A DNA stretch of 64,000 nt, from the NCBI GenBank assembly GCA_963721585.1, contig CAVRJN010000007.1, positions 1,116,001 through 1,180,000 of the forward strand, written 5' to 3'. Below the pieces are notes generated by a model. It was given only the letters and a program-made list of their open reading frames with translations. It was not told the origin of the DNA and did not search any database. The stretch comes from Bog-473 sp963721585 (GTDB taxonomy: Bacteria > Actinomycetota > Acidimicrobiia > Acidimicrobiales > RAAP-2). Made by a program: the position numbers and the translations under genes. Positions 1 through 9,613 of the stretch are shown here, piece after piece (the first letter of the stretch is position 1; each line of letters opens with the position of its first letter).

Positions 1-581
1 GCACCGAGCCTTCCCGCTCCGGGCTCGACGAGGTGGTGGGGACATGGCCGGACGACGATGACCTCGCAGGCTGGCTTGCGCAGGGCTGCACCGACCTGGA
101 GGCTGCGCTGGCCACCGCGTCCGACGACTTGGAGTGCTGGACGTTCCTCCCCGCCCCGTCGCCGCGGGCCATGTGGGCGCGCCGGCAGGCCCACGAGACC
201 GCCGTGCACCGCGTCGATGCGCAGCTCGCAAGCGGAATCCCCGTCACCCCGTGCGCCCCGGTGTTCGCCGCCGACGGCATCGACGAACTCCTGGCGTTGT
301 TCGTCCCCCGCCGCAGCTCCAAGCTCCGCGCCGACCCGCCGGCCTCACTGGCCGTGCGCTGCACCGACGCCGACGCCTGGTGGCTGTTGCGCATGGACGC
401 TGACGGGGTGACCACCACGGCCAGCCCCAGTGGCGCCGGCCACGGGGCCGCATGCACCGTCAGCGGGAAGGCCCACGATCTCTACGTGGCCTTGTGGAAC
501 CGTACGGATGCGGGCGACCTGGCCTTCGAGGGCGACCGCTCCGTGCTGGACCAGTTCTCCGGGGCGGTGCGGATCCGCTAG
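1..581 (+). CDS. Maleylpyruvate isomerase-family protein, 3' part only
   Basis: The frame is open to the left edge of the window: sense codons precede the first possible start, GTG at 33, so the N-terminus probably lies outside. About 190 residues are visible. The stretch RRQAHETAVHRVDAQLA matches the helix that carries a metal-binding His in the mycothiol-dependent maleylpyruvate isomerase / DinB-like superfamily of actinobacteria. The rest (WWLLRMDADG, then a sheet-rich end VRIR) fits the small C-terminal domain of that family. Most members have no known substrate, so only the family can be given. It is convergent with the leftward gene that ends at 619, with 37 bases between the stops. Confidence 0.75.
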   Translation, partial: TEPSRSGLDEVVGTWPDDDDLAGWLAQGCTDLEAALATASDDLECWTFLPAPSPRAMWARRQAHETAVHRVDAQLASGIPVTPCAPVFAADGIDELLALFVPRRSSKLRADPPASLAVRCTDADAWWLLRMDADGVTTTASPSGAGHGAACTVSGKAHDLYVALWNRTDAGDLAFEGDRSVLDQFSGAVRIR

Positions 582-618
582 TCCGATTGTGGACGGATCA
601 GCCGGGCCGCCTCGGGAA

Positions 619-921
619 TCACTCCGTGGGCTCCCGCCGGCGCCCGACCAGCCAGTAGGCCAGCGATCCCGTCGTGTTCATCGTCGCCCAGACGCGCCAC
701 AACCGCTTGGGTCCCCGCACTGCGGAGGCGGGGCGGCGGCGGAGGTCTCGCAGCGTGAACCGGGCGAGGATCACGTGGACGACCAGGATCACGAGGAGGA
801 TCAGCTTCTGCTGACCATTCAAGTCAAAGGGACCGCCGCGCCGGCCACCTACATCGGCGGGCGGTTCGGGCCGCAGGTCCTCGACGACGCCGTTGGCGGT
901 CTCGTTGCGCTGGTCGGTCAT
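619..921 (-). CDS. Small membrane protein with PLDc_N-like domain
   Basis: A 100-residue protein starting at ATG 921, just downstream of ftsY. The first 35 residues are polar; one hydrophobic segment (LILLVILVVHVILA) follows, then a basic stretch and the pattern LWRVWATMNTTGSLAYWLVGRR, which resembles the conserved end of the phospholipase D N-terminal (PLDc_N) membrane domain found alone in many actinobacteria. Function unknown. The same frame happens to be open into the shifted end of ftsY, which makes a false fusion; the separate ATG and the family match argue for an independent gene. It is probably the last gene of the smc-ftsY transcript. Confidence 0.7.
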   Translation of the reverse strand: MTDQRNETANGVVEDLRPEPPADVGGRRGGPFDLNGQQKLILLVILVVHVILARFTLRDLRRRPASAVRGPKRLWRVWATMNTTGSLAYWLVGRRREPTE

Positions 922-941
922 GTCGTGCTCGGCCTCCAGGC

Positions 942-2085
942 TCAGTCGGATGCGAGGAGGGCGTCGACGAACGCCTCCGGATCGAAATCGACGAGGTCGT
1001 CGGGGCCCTCGCCGAGACCCACCAGCTTGACCGGCACGGACAGTTCGCGCTCGACCGCGACCACAATGCCACCCTTTGCCGTGCCGTCGAGCTTCGTGAG
1101 CACGATCCCGGTCACATCCACCGCGTCGGCGAATTGGCGCGCCTGAACCAATCCGTTCTGGCCCGTGGTTGCGTCGAGGACGAGAAGGACCTCCGTCACG
1201 TTGCCCGGGTCGCGGTCGGCGATGCGACGGATCTTCTTCAACTCCTCGACAAGATTCACCTTCGTGTGCAGGCGTCCGGCCGTGTCGGCCAGCACGAGGT
1301 CGTTCTTCCTCGCCGCCGGCGCGTTGCACGGCGTCGAAGACGATGGCGCTCGGGTCCGCGCCCTCGGCGCCTCGCACGATCTCCGCGCCGCTCCGCTCTG
1401 CCCACATGGCGAGCTGGTCGGCCGCTGCGGCGCGGAAGGTGTCGCCGGCCGCGAGGAGCACGGAGTGTCCGGCCGCGGCCTCGCGCCGGGCCAGCTTGCC
1501 GATGGTCGTCGTCTTGCCGACGCCGTTCACGCCCACGAACAGCCAGACGTCGGGGTGGTCCTCCCGGCCGTCGAAACGCAGCGCCCGCGATCCGACGGAA
1601 TCGAGGAGCTGGTGGATCGACGTGCCGAGGGCCTCGAGCAGGTCGTCCCCGCCGCTGATCTCCCTGGTCTGCACCTTGGACCGCAGGTCGTCGAGCAGTA
1701 CGTTCGTCGTGACGACGCCGACGTCGGCCCGGATCAGTGCCTCCTCCAGCGAGTCCCAGGTGGCCTCGTCGATGCGGCCCGAACGCAGCGCGGCCACCGC
1801 TCCACTGAAAAGGCCGCGCACGCCGCCGAGGCGGCTCCGGTACGACGGGGGCGCTCCCGGCGCCTCCGGCTCGGCCGCGGGCGGAGTCCCCGCCGGCGCG
1901 GCGCGGGGAGGTGCCTCGGGCTCGGCCGGCGTCGCGGGAGGCGCCTGTGGAGGCGGCGTCGGCGGCGCGAGCGGTGGGGCCGTCGTCGTCCCGCCCGACC
2001 GCCGGCGCGACCGGGTGAGCGCGATCCCGCCGAGCGCGAGTGCCAGGACGGCCACCACGATGATGACGATCAGGATGGCGATCAC
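942..2085 (-). CDS. ftsY: Signal recognition particle receptor FtsY (one-base frameshift)
   Basis: SRP receptor GTPase that docks ribosome-SRP complexes at the membrane. Residues 1-24 form a transmembrane anchor (MIAILIVIIVVAVLALALGG), followed by a Pro/Ala-rich linker, the NX helical domain, and the G domain with P-loop GVNGVGKTTTIGKL and DTFRAAA. The frame breaks near 1315: after DAVQRA the coding continues one frame over as LVLADTAGRLHTKVNLVEELKK, with TKLDGTAKGG and the C-terminal GLGEGPDDLVDFDPEAF. Removing one C from the GCCGGC at about 1318 restores an uninterrupted FtsY of normal length. The gene is essential, so a sequence error is much more likely than loss. Its ATG overlaps the stop of the small membrane gene upstream (ATGA). 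Confidence 0.93.
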
Positions 2086-2321
2086 GCCGGCGGCACCTCG
2101 GCCTCGGCCTCGGCCCCGGGGTCGTCTTCGTCGCCGGCCGCCGCGGCCTCACCGGCCGCCTGCGCCGCTGCCACGGCGGCTGCCTCTTCCGCATAGGTCG
2201 ATTCGCCGTACCCGTCCTCGTCGGCCCTCGTCGTGCGCCGGGTGCGGGCCACCGCGGTGACACCGGCGACCACGCACACGAGAGCCACCACAATGAAGAC
2301 CAAGGTCAGCGTGCCGGTCAC
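2082..2321 (-). CDS. Small single-pass membrane protein between smc and ftsY
   Basis: A 79-residue protein with one N-terminal membrane segment (LTLVFIVVALVCVVAGVTAVA), a short basic stretch, then an Ala/Glu-rich acidic tail. It overlaps smc by four bases at its start and ftsY by four at its stop (both ATGA), so it is translationally coupled to two essential genes. No family was recognised. The low-complexity tail makes homology hard to see. Its place suggests it is expressed with SMC and FtsY, but no role can be assigned. Confidence 0.65.
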   Translation of the reverse strand: MTGTLTLVFIVVALVCVVAGVTAVARTRRTTRADEDGYGESTYAEEAAAVAAAQAAGEAAAAGDEDDPGAEAEAEVPPA

Positions 2322-5300
2322 GCCGGCTCTTTCTCCTTCTCCACTTTCTGGCTGACCACCTGGGACGAGCCGCCCGGCGCCATCGTCACCCCGTACAACG
2401 CGTCGCCCGTCTCCATGGTGCGCTTCTGGTGGCTCACGATGAGCAGCTGCGCCTCGTCGCGGAACTCGTGCACCAGCGCCAGAAAGCGGCTGAGGTTGAC
2501 GTCGTCGAGCGCGGCCTCGACCTCGTCCATCATGTAGAAGGGCGACGGCCGGCTCCGGAAGACCGCGAACAGGAACGCCAGCGCCGCCATGGAGCGCTCG
2601 CCTCCCGACAAGAGCGAGACCCGGCGGACATTGCGGCCGGCCGGGCGGACCTCGATCTCGACACCGGTGTTGAGCAGGTCGTCGGGATCCACCAGCATGA
2701 GGCGCCCCGTCCCGCCCGGGAACAGCATGGCGATCAACACCGAGAAGTGCTCGTTGACGTCGGCCGCGGCGGCGGCAAACGACGTCATGATCTCGTGGTC
2801 GAGGGTGCGCACCACTTCGTGGAGCTCCCGGCGGGCTCCGCGGACGTCGTCGACCTGCGCCTCGAGTTCCTTGTGCCGCTCCTCGAGGTTCGAGAGCTCT
2901 TCGAGAGCCAGCGGGTTCACCGGTCCCAACGCCGCCAGCTTGCGTTCGAGCTCCTCGGCATGCTGCGGGAGTGCCGTGCCCTGGGGCGCCTCGGGCTCGG
3001 GCAGGCCCACCAGCTCCTCGGGTGACACCCCGAGGTCTCGGGCGATGTGCTCGTGCAGAGCCTCCATGCGCAGAGCGACCTCGTTGGACTCGAGGTCGAG
3101 GGTGCGCGTACGGGAACGCACGGCCTCCAGGCGTTGCTCGGTCGTGTGGCGGTCCTGGCGCAACTGTTCGAGCTTCTCGCCCCCGGCGCGCACGGCATCG
3201 ACCTGGTCCTGGTAGTCATGCCGCAGGGACCCGAAGACACCGTCGAGCCGCTCGTGCTCCCCTTGTACCAGCTCCTCCAGCCTGGCCAGCGCGGCGCCTT
3301 CTGCCTCCAGCCGGCGCCGGCGCGACGCCGCCGTGGCCCTCTCCTCGGCGTGGCCCTGGAGGCGCCGCTCCACCTCGGCCTGGCGCTCGGCCAGGACGCG
3401 GCGGCGCTCGGCCACCCCGGCCACGCGCACCTCGAGCTCCTGGCGCCTCGCCTGCAGGCCGACCCTGCGCTCCTCGAGCGCATCCCAGGCCTCGAGCGCT
3501 TCCTGCAGCCCAGGCAGCGACCCGGCCAGCTGCGCCTGCTCGGCGACGACATCGGCCAGCCGCCGCTGAGCCGCGACCACCGCGGCCCGGGCTTCATCGA
3601 GCTCGGCGGCCACGCGGCGCTGCTCCTCGGCGGAACGGTCGCGGTCGGCCCGACCCGTCTCGCAGGCCGACGCGTGCCGGTCGTTGGCCCGTTCGGCCGT
3701 CGTGCGGGCGTCGCGGCACCGGCCCAGGACAATGCGGCTCTCGGTGAGCCGGGCCCGGGCCAGCTCGGCGGTGGCGGCCGCCTCCTCGGCCCGGCGCCGC
3801 GCCTCCTCGACCGAGGCGGCCGTCACCACGCTCGTCGCCGAACGCACCCGCCACCCCGTGGCGGCGAAACGGTCGCCCTCGGGGGTGACCACCACGAGGG
3901 CGTCGCGGGCCAGCGAGAGGTCGATGGCCTCCTCCCAGCCGTCGACCCGGACGGCACGACCCACGAGGGTGTCGAGCACCGACTCGGCGACCGACCCGCC
4001 GTGACGCACCCGCACGTGGCCCCGGACAGGCTCGGCACTGCTGCCCGGCGGGAGCTCACCGGTCCCGACCGAGGTCGACGACTGCCGGGGCGTCAGGATG
4101 GCCCCGGTCACGCCGCCCTCGCGCAGGGCGGCCAGCGCGGCCTGGGCCGAGCGCCGTCCGTCGACCACGACGGCGGCGACCCCGGCCCCGATGGCTGCCT
4201 CGAAGGCGGCGTCCCAACCCTCGTCGATCTCCACCAGGTCGACCAGTGAACCGACCACGCCGTCGACGTCGCGGAGCAGTTCGCGCCCGCCCGCGCCCTG
4301 CAGGTCCGCCAGCGCGCGCTCGAGTGCCTCGGCCCGCGCCGCCGTGCGATGGCGCGCCTCTTCGGCCTCGTCCACCGACACCTGCGCCGTCTCGGCCGTG
4401 CGCACCGCATCTTCGAGCGCCACACTGCGCGCCGCCAACTCGGCCTCGAGCGCGGCGGTCGCCTGTTCGAGCTCGTCCGCCTGGTTGGCCAGGAGGTCGG
4501 CCCGCACGGCCGCGCCCGCCGTCCGCTCCTCGAGGGTGCCGACGCGCGCCCCGAGCGTGTCCATGTTCTCCTGCTCGCGCGCGGCGGCGAGGGCCACCGA
4601 GTCGATGCGGGACCGGACCCGGGCGATGGCCTGATCAGGAGCGTCATCCCCGAGCACCGTGGCCCAGCGTTCCCGCAGCGAAGCTGCGTCCCGATCGAGG
4701 GTGGCCAGCGCCGCTTGCAGCTCGTCCCGCTCCGGTGCCCCGCCGGCCTCCTCCTCGGACTCGGCCGACACCAGCTCGCTGGCCAGCCGGGCCGCCTCGG
4801 CCTCGAGCGTCGAGACCACGTCGACGTCGGCGGCCGCGTCGAGGGCGGCCACCACGCCCCTGCCCGCGCTCGCGCAGCACGCCGGTGAGCCCGCGGGCAC
4901 GCTCCACCAGTCCCTGCACGCGACCCAGGGCGTTGGCCAGGTCCTCCTCGCGGCGCGACGACAGCTCGGCCGTCGTGGAGGTGGCCTCGGCGTCGAGCTG
5001 TTCCAGCGCCTCGTGCAGCTCCTCTTCCTCGTCCCGGCAAACGGCCAGGTGCTGCGAGGCCGCCAGCCGGCGGGCGCTCAGGTCCGCCTGCTCGGAGCCT
5101 GCGAGATACCGGCGCAGCGCCAGCAGCTCGGTCGCCACGCTGTCGTGCGAGCGCGCCGCGGCCGCCTGCCGCTCCAGGGGCCTGATCTGGCGCCGCACCT
5201 CGCGCACGAGGTCGCCCAGGCGTTCGAGGTTCTCGGCCGTCCCCGCCAGCCGGCGCTCGGCCCGCTCGCGTCGGCGCCGGTGCTTCAGCACGCCTGCCGC

Positions 5301-5789
5301 CTCCTCAATGATGGCCCGGCGGTCCTCGGGCCTCGCGTTCAGAACGGTGTCCAGCTGGCCCTGGCCGATGATCATGTGCTGCTGGCGGCCGACACCGGAG
5401 TCGCTGAGCAGCTCTTGAATGTCGAGCAACCGGCACGGCGCCCCGTTGATGGCGTACTCGCTGTCGCCCGAGCGGAAGAGGGTCCGGGTGATGGTGACCT
5501 CGGCCAGGTCGATCGGGAGCTTGCCGGCCGCGTTGTCGATGGTGAGCGACACCTCGGCCCGGCCCAGCTGGGGCCGCGAGGAGGTCCCGGCAAAAATGAC
5601 GTCCTCCATTTTCGCCGAGCGCAGCGAGCGCGGCCCTTGGGCGCCGAGCACCCAGGTCACAGCGTCGACGACGTTGGACTTGCCGCTCCCGTTGGGGCCG
5701 ACCACCACGGTGACGCCGGGTTCGAATTCGAGGACCGTCGGGTCGGCGAAGGACTTGAAACCCTTCATGCTGAGCGACTTCAGGAACAT
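2318..5789 (-). CDS. smc: Chromosome segregation ATPase SMC (one-base frameshift)
   Basis: Bacterial condensin ATPase, about 1157 residues, which is the usual length. The N-terminal head starts at ATG 5789 (MFLKSLSMKGFKSFADPT) and holds Walker A VVGPNGSGKSNVVDAV. Long Ala/Glu/Arg-rich coiled coils flank a central hinge (around DVDGVVGSLVDLVEIDEGWD). The C-terminal head has the ABC signature LLSGGERSMAALAFLF and Walker B FYMMDEVEAALDDVN. The frame breaks near 4870: LTGVLRERG continues one frame over as RGVVAALDAAADVDVV. Reading GGGC as GGC at this place restores the frame. The gene is first in a coupled set with the small membrane gene and ftsY. A sequencing error is likelier than a real break because both heads are intact. 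Confidence 0.93.
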
Positions 5790-5828
5790 CGGGGCGACCC
5801 TACCGGAGCCCTACGCGTTGCGTGTGGC

Positions 5829-6728
5829 TCACACCTGGCAGTGCTCGCAGAAGAAGGTCGAACGGCCGCCCGCCTTCACCCGCACAATGGTGTTGCGACA
5901 GCGCCGGCAGGGTTCGCCCTCGCGGTCGTAGACCTGGTGTGAGCCCTGGAAGTCCCCGAGCTCGCCGAAGAGATCGCGGTACTGCTCGTCGGCCAGGGAG
6001 GAACCCCGGTGCTTGATGGCGTCGGCCAACGTCTCGACAATCGCCCGGTAGAGCCGGCGCACCTCGGTGGCCGTCAACGAGTCGGCCGCCCGGTCGTACC
6101 GCAGGCCGGCCTGGTAGAGCATCTCGTCGGAGTAGAGGTTCCCGATGCCAGCGGTGAAGTTCTGGTCCATCAGGAGCGCCTTGACGCCCCCGTGGTGCTG
6201 GTGCAGGAGCGCGCCGAAGCGGTCCCAGCTCATGAGGTCCTCGATGGGATCGAAGCCGAGGTGGGCCAGCTCGGGGACCGCCTTGCGGATGGCGGCGCCG
6301 TCGCCGCCCGCCGTCCCAGAGACCGGACTCAGCGGCGTCCCGTCAGCCTTGAGCGGCGGTGTGGAGACGAACATCTCCCCGAAGGTGCGGGGGTCGACGT
6401 AGCGCAGCTCCCCGCCCTGGGTGAACGTGATGATGACGTGGGTGTGCTTGGGCTTGGGGTCCTTGGGGGACTTGACCCGCAGCAACTGTCCGCTCATGCC
6501 GAGGTGCACGACCAGCGTGTCCCCGCTGTCGAGCGTGAGGAGCAGGTACTTGCCGAGTCGTCCCACGGACTTGATGGTGTGGCCCTCCAGGAGGGCGCGG
6601 AAGTGCTTGGCCGAGGCGTGGCGGCGCACGGAGCGGCCGTTGGACACCGCGACCGCCTTGATCTTGCGGCCCACCACCTCTCGGGACAGGTCTTGGCGTA
6701 GCGTCTCGACTTCGGGCAGCTCAGGCAC
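5829..6728 (-). CDS. mutM: Formamidopyrimidine-DNA glycosylase MutM (Fpg)
   Basis: Bifunctional glycosylase/AP-lyase that removes 8-oxoguanine. The start is GTG 6728, because the mature enzyme needs Pro at position 2: the sequence reads (V)PELPEVETLRQDL, with catalytic Pro2 and Glu3. Lys of HLGMSGQLLR, the helix-two-turn-helix segment (ALLMDQNFTAGIGNLYSDE) and a C-terminal zinc finger with CRRCRNTIVRV and FFCEHC are present. It has 299 residues, normal for the family with a modest insertion around SPVSGTAGG. The start lies inside the end of rnc (8-base overlap), so the two are translationally coupled, as in mycobacteria. Confidence 0.95.
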   Translation of the reverse strand: MPELPEVETLRQDLSREVVGRKIKAVAVSNGRSVRRHASAKHFRALLEGHTIKSVGRLGKYLLLTLDSGDTLVVHLGMSGQLLRVKSPKDPKPKHTHVIITFTQGGELRYVDPRTFGEMFVSTPPLKADGTPLSPVSGTAGGDGAAIRKAVPELAHLGFDPIEDLMSWDRFGALLHQHHGGVKALLMDQNFTAGIGNLYSDEMLYQAGLRYDRAADSLTATEVRRLYRAIVETLADAIKHRGSSLADEQYRDLFGELGDFQGSHQVYDREGEPCRRCRNTIVRVKAGGRSTFFCEHCQV

Positions 6729-7449
6729 GGGTAAGGCCTTCCCAGGCCGCTCGTGCGGCCTCCTGTTCGGCATCCTTCTTGGATCGTCCCTCGCCGGCAC
6801 CCCACCGGGTCCCGCCCAAGAAGACCTCCGCCATGTAGACCCGGTCGTGGTCGGGCCCCGACCCCACCACCACGTAGCGGGGCGTCCCCTCACCGTCGCG
6901 CACGGCCTTTTCCTGGAGTCGGCTCTTGTGGTCGAAGTCGTCGGGCTCCTGGCCGGCCCGCTCGATCGCCTCGCCGAGCTCGCGCAGGACCAGGTCCCGT
7001 GACGCCTCCCAGCCGGCGTCGAGGTAGATCGATCCGAGGATGGCCTCGAAAGCGTCGGCCAGGATGGAGGCCTTGGCCCGGCCACCCGATCCTTCTTCGC
7101 CCCGGCCCAGCAGGAGGACCTCGCCCACTCCGAGCCGCGCCGCCACCTGCGCCAGCACGCGGGCGTTCACCACGGCGGAGCGGACCTTGGCCAGCTTGCC
7201 CTCGGCGAAATCGGGGAAGCGCTCGAACGTGTAGCCGGCCACGACGAGCCCCAGAACGGCATCGCCCAGGAACTCGAGGCGCTCGTTGGAGGGGGCGCCC
7301 CCTTCCTGCTCGCCGCACCAGCTGCGGTGGGCGAGGGCGTGCTGAAGGAGGCTCAAGTCGGCGAAGGAATGGCCAAGTCGCTCGGCCAGTGCGGCCGCCC
7401 CCTCAGCGCCGGCGTCAACCCGCCTCGAGCTTGGCGTAGACGTAGTCAA
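6721..7449 (-). CDS. rnc: Ribonuclease III
   Basis: Double-stranded RNA endonuclease for rRNA and mRNA processing. The signature NERLEFLGDAVLGLVV carries the catalytic acidic residues, and ADAFEAILGSIYLDAGW supplies the second acidic cluster. A C-terminal dsRNA-binding domain ends KKDAEQEAARAAWEGL. The start is uncertain: there is no ATG or GTG near the expected N-terminus. TTG 7449 is the first plausible codon and would overlap acpP by about 35 bases; the conserved part begins at LAERLGHSFADLSLLQHAL. The overlaps with acpP and mutM point to one transcript. Confidence 0.9.
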   Translation of the reverse strand: MTTSTPSSRRVDAGAEGAAALAERLGHSFADLSLLQHALAHRSWCGEQEGGAPSNERLEFLGDAVLGLVVAGYTFERFPDFAEGKLAKVRSAVVNARVLAQVAARLGVGEVLLLGRGEEGSGGRAKASILADAFEAILGSIYLDAGWEASRDLVLRELGEAIERAGQEPDDFDHKSRLQEKAVRDGEGTPRYVVVGSGPDHDRVYMAEVFLGGTRWGAGEGRSKKDAEQEAARAAWEGLTRA

Positions 7450-7711
7450 CTGCGTCCCGGACCGTGCGCAGGTCCTCGAGGTCCTCGTCATTGATGCGGA
7501 AGCCCACCGTTCGTTCGCCCAGCTCCTCTTCCAGGGCTTCGACCAGCTCAATCAGGGCCAGCGAATCGGCATCGAGATCTTCCGCGAAGGAAGCGCCCTC
7601 GGTTATCGACGACGGGTCCGTCTCGAGGATGTCGGCCAGCTGGTCCCTGATCAGCTCGAAGACCCCGTTGCGGTCCAGAGGGCCCTGATTGGTGTGGGTT
7701 TCGGCTGGCAC
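7415..7711 (-). CDS. acpP: Acyl carrier protein
   Basis: A 98-residue carrier protein for fatty-acid synthesis. The phosphopantetheine attachment site is the Ser in DLDADSLALIELVEALEEE, within an acidic four-helix fold. It is a little longer than the usual 75-85 residues because of an N-terminal extension (PAETHTNQGPLDRNG). It lies between plsX and rnc, a common arrangement. No other fatty-acid synthase genes are nearby, which is usual when the lipid synthase is encoded elsewhere. Confidence 0.95.
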   Translation of the reverse strand: MPAETHTNQGPLDRNGVFELIRDQLADILETDPSSITEGASFAEDLDADSLALIELVEALEEELGERTVGFRINDEDLEDLRTVRDAVDYVYAKLEAG

Positions 7712-7772
7712 GGCGACCAGTGTACGTCTCGCGGGGCCTTTCCCGCCCGTTTGTGTCTCTTGAACTGGTCTT

Positions 7773-8828
7773 TTACGTCAATTCCACGTTGCGCACGGCT
7801 GCCGCAACGTGGTCGGCCAGGCCCCGGGTCGCACATTCGTGCGCCACCAGAACCGCGTTCATCATGGCCGTTGCAGTCGAGGACCCGTGGCTGATCACGC
7901 ACACCCCGTCGGTCCCGAGCAGCATGGCGCCGCCCGTGTTCTCGGGCTCGAACTCGGCAGCGACGGGCAACAGGTATGGCAGCAGGACTTCCGCCGCCTG
8001 GGTGGTCGCTTCGTCAGTTCCGAAGACACCCAGCATGGTGTCGAAGAGGAATCGCAACGAGCCCTCGAGCGCCTTGAGCGCCACGTTCCCGGTGAACCCG
8101 TCGGTCACAATGACGTCGGCCGGTGAGGGGAGGAGGTCCCGTCCCTCGAGGTTCCCGACGAACTCGAAGCCGCCGCCACCCCCTTGGCCGCGGCCCCCAT
8201 GAGCCGCTTTGAGCAGGAGACCGTGGGTCTCCTTGACCAGCGGCGTGCCCTTGGTCGGCTCCTCACCGATGGACAGGAGCCCGACCGACGGTGCCGCGGT
8301 CCCGAAGCGAGAGGACACGTAGGCAGCGCCCATCTGGGCGAACTGCACCAGCATGGCGGGCGTGCACTCGGCGTTGGCGCCGGCGTCGACCAGCACGGCG
8401 GGGGTCCGGCCCAGGCGCGGCAGCGGCGTGGCGATACAGGGCCGCACCACCCCCGGGAGCCGGCCCATGCGGAGCAGTGCCGACGCCATGGTCGCCCCCG
8501 TGTTGCCCGCCGAGACCATGGCGGAGGCTTTCCCGTCGCGCACGAGCTCGGCGGCTCGGACCAGGGAGGAGTCCTTCTTGCGGCGCACGCCGCCGGCCGG
8601 GTCCTCGTCCATGCCGATGACCTCGGTGCAGGGCGCCAGCTCCAGTCCCTGGGTGTCGCCGACCAGCTCGGGCGGCCCCACGAGGATGACGCCGACGCCG
8701 TGTTGATCACAGGCCCGGCGGGCGCCCTCGACGATTTCGCCGGGAGCCAGGTCACCGCCCATGGCGTCGACGGCCACGGGCAGCGTGGCCAGCGTCTCGG
8801 GGCTGGGACGCTCGCCCCGACGGCTCAA
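7773..8828 (-). CDS. plsX: Phosphate acyltransferase PlsX
   Basis: Makes acyl-phosphate from acyl-ACP, the first step of phospholipid synthesis through PlsY. Family motifs occur in order over 351 residues: VAVDAMGGDLAPGEIVEGA near residue 17, VSAGNTGATMASALL, VDAGANAECTPAMLVQFAQM, GEEPTKGTPLVKE and VTDGFTGNVALKALEG. It lies directly behind rpmF (one base between the rpmF stop and this ATG) and before acpP, the widespread rpmF-plsX-acpP order. Full length and intact. Confidence 0.95.
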   Translation of the reverse strand: MSRRGERPSPETLATLPVAVDAMGGDLAPGEIVEGARRACDQHGVGVILVGPPELVGDTQGLELAPCTEVIGMDEDPAGGVRRKKDSSLVRAAELVRDGKASAMVSAGNTGATMASALLRMGRLPGVVRPCIATPLPRLGRTPAVLVDAGANAECTPAMLVQFAQMGAAYVSSRFGTAAPSVGLLSIGEEPTKGTPLVKETHGLLLKAAHGGRGQGGGGGFEFVGNLEGRDLLPSPADVIVTDGFTGNVALKALEGSLRFLFDTMLGVFGTDEATTQAAEVLLPYLLPVAAEFEPENTGGAMLLGTDGVCVISHGSSTATAMMNAVLVAHECATRGLADHVAAAVRNVELT

Positions 8829-8829
8829 G

Positions 8830-9009
8830 TCAGTCGACCTCGACTGCTTGGCGACCCTTGTACCAGCCGCAGCTGGGGCAGACCACGTGCGGCGTCTTGG
8901 ACGCCTGGCAGTGCGGGCACACGCTGCGGGCGGGCAGGTCCAGACGCCACGCCCCAGCCAGGTGGCTGCGGCCCTTGGCCTTGGACTTCTTCTTCTTGGG
9001 GACGGCCAT
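8830..9009 (-). CDS. rpmF: 50S ribosomal protein L32 (zinc-binding form)
   Basis: A 59-residue protein read from ATG 9009: it begins MAVPKKKKSKAKGRSHLAGA, continues with a basic body, and has two CxxC pairs (CPHC and CPSC), so this is the zinc-ribbon (C+) form of L32. It ends GRQAVEVD. The preceding gene (DUF177) and the following plsX complete the conserved DUF177-rpmF-plsX cluster. No frameshift is seen. It is short and easily missed by length-filtered gene calling. Confidence 0.95.
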   Translation of the reverse strand: MAVPKKKKSKAKGRSHLAGAWRLDLPARSVCPHCQASKTPHVVCPSCGWYKGRQAVEVD

Positions 9010-9077
9010 GGCGGAACTCCAACGATCGATTCGGGCGCAGGCGCGCTCTCGGACGGTGCCGGACCGGGGGAGGCCGG

Positions 9078-9611
9078 CTACCGGAGCACGTCGAGATTAG
9101 CCCAACGGGGATCGCGTGGGGCAACGCAGCCGCATTCGCCCTCATTGCGGTTGGCCCCGCAGTGGACGCACAGCCCGGCACAGTCGTCGCGGCACAGCGG
9201 CGCCATGGGCAGCTCGAGGACCACGGCGTCGCGGGCGAGCAGCCCGAGGTCGATGGTCTCGTCGACGATCGGATAGAGCTCCTCGTCGGACACACCCGCC
9301 AGGGGGGCATCGGCGAAGCGCTCGTGGACGGGGATGCGCAGCTCCCCCACCACCGGCTCGGCACAGCGCCGGCAGGTTCCCGACCATGGGGCGGTCACTG
9401 TCCCGGACACGTCGATCCCCCCCTCGAAGGGGGTCAGCGTGACGTCGACCTCTATGTCGGCACCGGCCGGCACCACGCTGCGTCCCGGGTCGATCCCGGC
9501 CTCGTCGATCGGGCCGGCCTGGGGCACCTCGCCCCGGCGCACCTCGTGCACGGCCACCCCAGGTGAGCGGCGCACCCGCGCCACGTGGACGACGAAGGGG
9601 TCGGCGCCCAC
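9078..9611 (-). CDS. YceD/DUF177-family protein (23S rRNA accumulation)
   Basis: A 177-residue protein of the YceD (DUF177) family, the usual partner just upstream of rpmF. The start GTG 9611 is chosen because it follows the upstream stop at 9614 by two bases and gives the conserved N-terminus GADPFVVHVARVRRSPG. The core SGTVTAPWSGTCRRCAEPV and the Cys-rich end (CRDDCAGLCVHCGANRNEG) provide the paired cysteines typical of the family, probably zinc ligands. In E. coli and plants the family is linked to 23S rRNA stability; that role is assumed here. The longer open frame upstream is only a shadow of the coiled-coil gene. Confidence 0.9.
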   Translation of the reverse strand: MGADPFVVHVARVRRSPGVAVHEVRRGEVPQAGPIDEAGIDPGRSVVPAGADIEVDVTLTPFEGGIDVSGTVTAPWSGTCRRCAEPVVGELRIPVHERFADAPLAGVSDEELYPIVDETIDLGLLARDAVVLELPMAPLCRDDCAGLCVHCGANRNEGECGCVAPRDPRWANLDVLR

Positions 9612-9613
9612 GA

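Noticed and set aside
619..1320. A 488-residue FtsY with a long C-terminal extension ending in a membrane segment
   Set aside because: It arises because the frameshifted end of ftsY stays open into the next gene; the true FtsY end and a separate start for the small gene are both clear.
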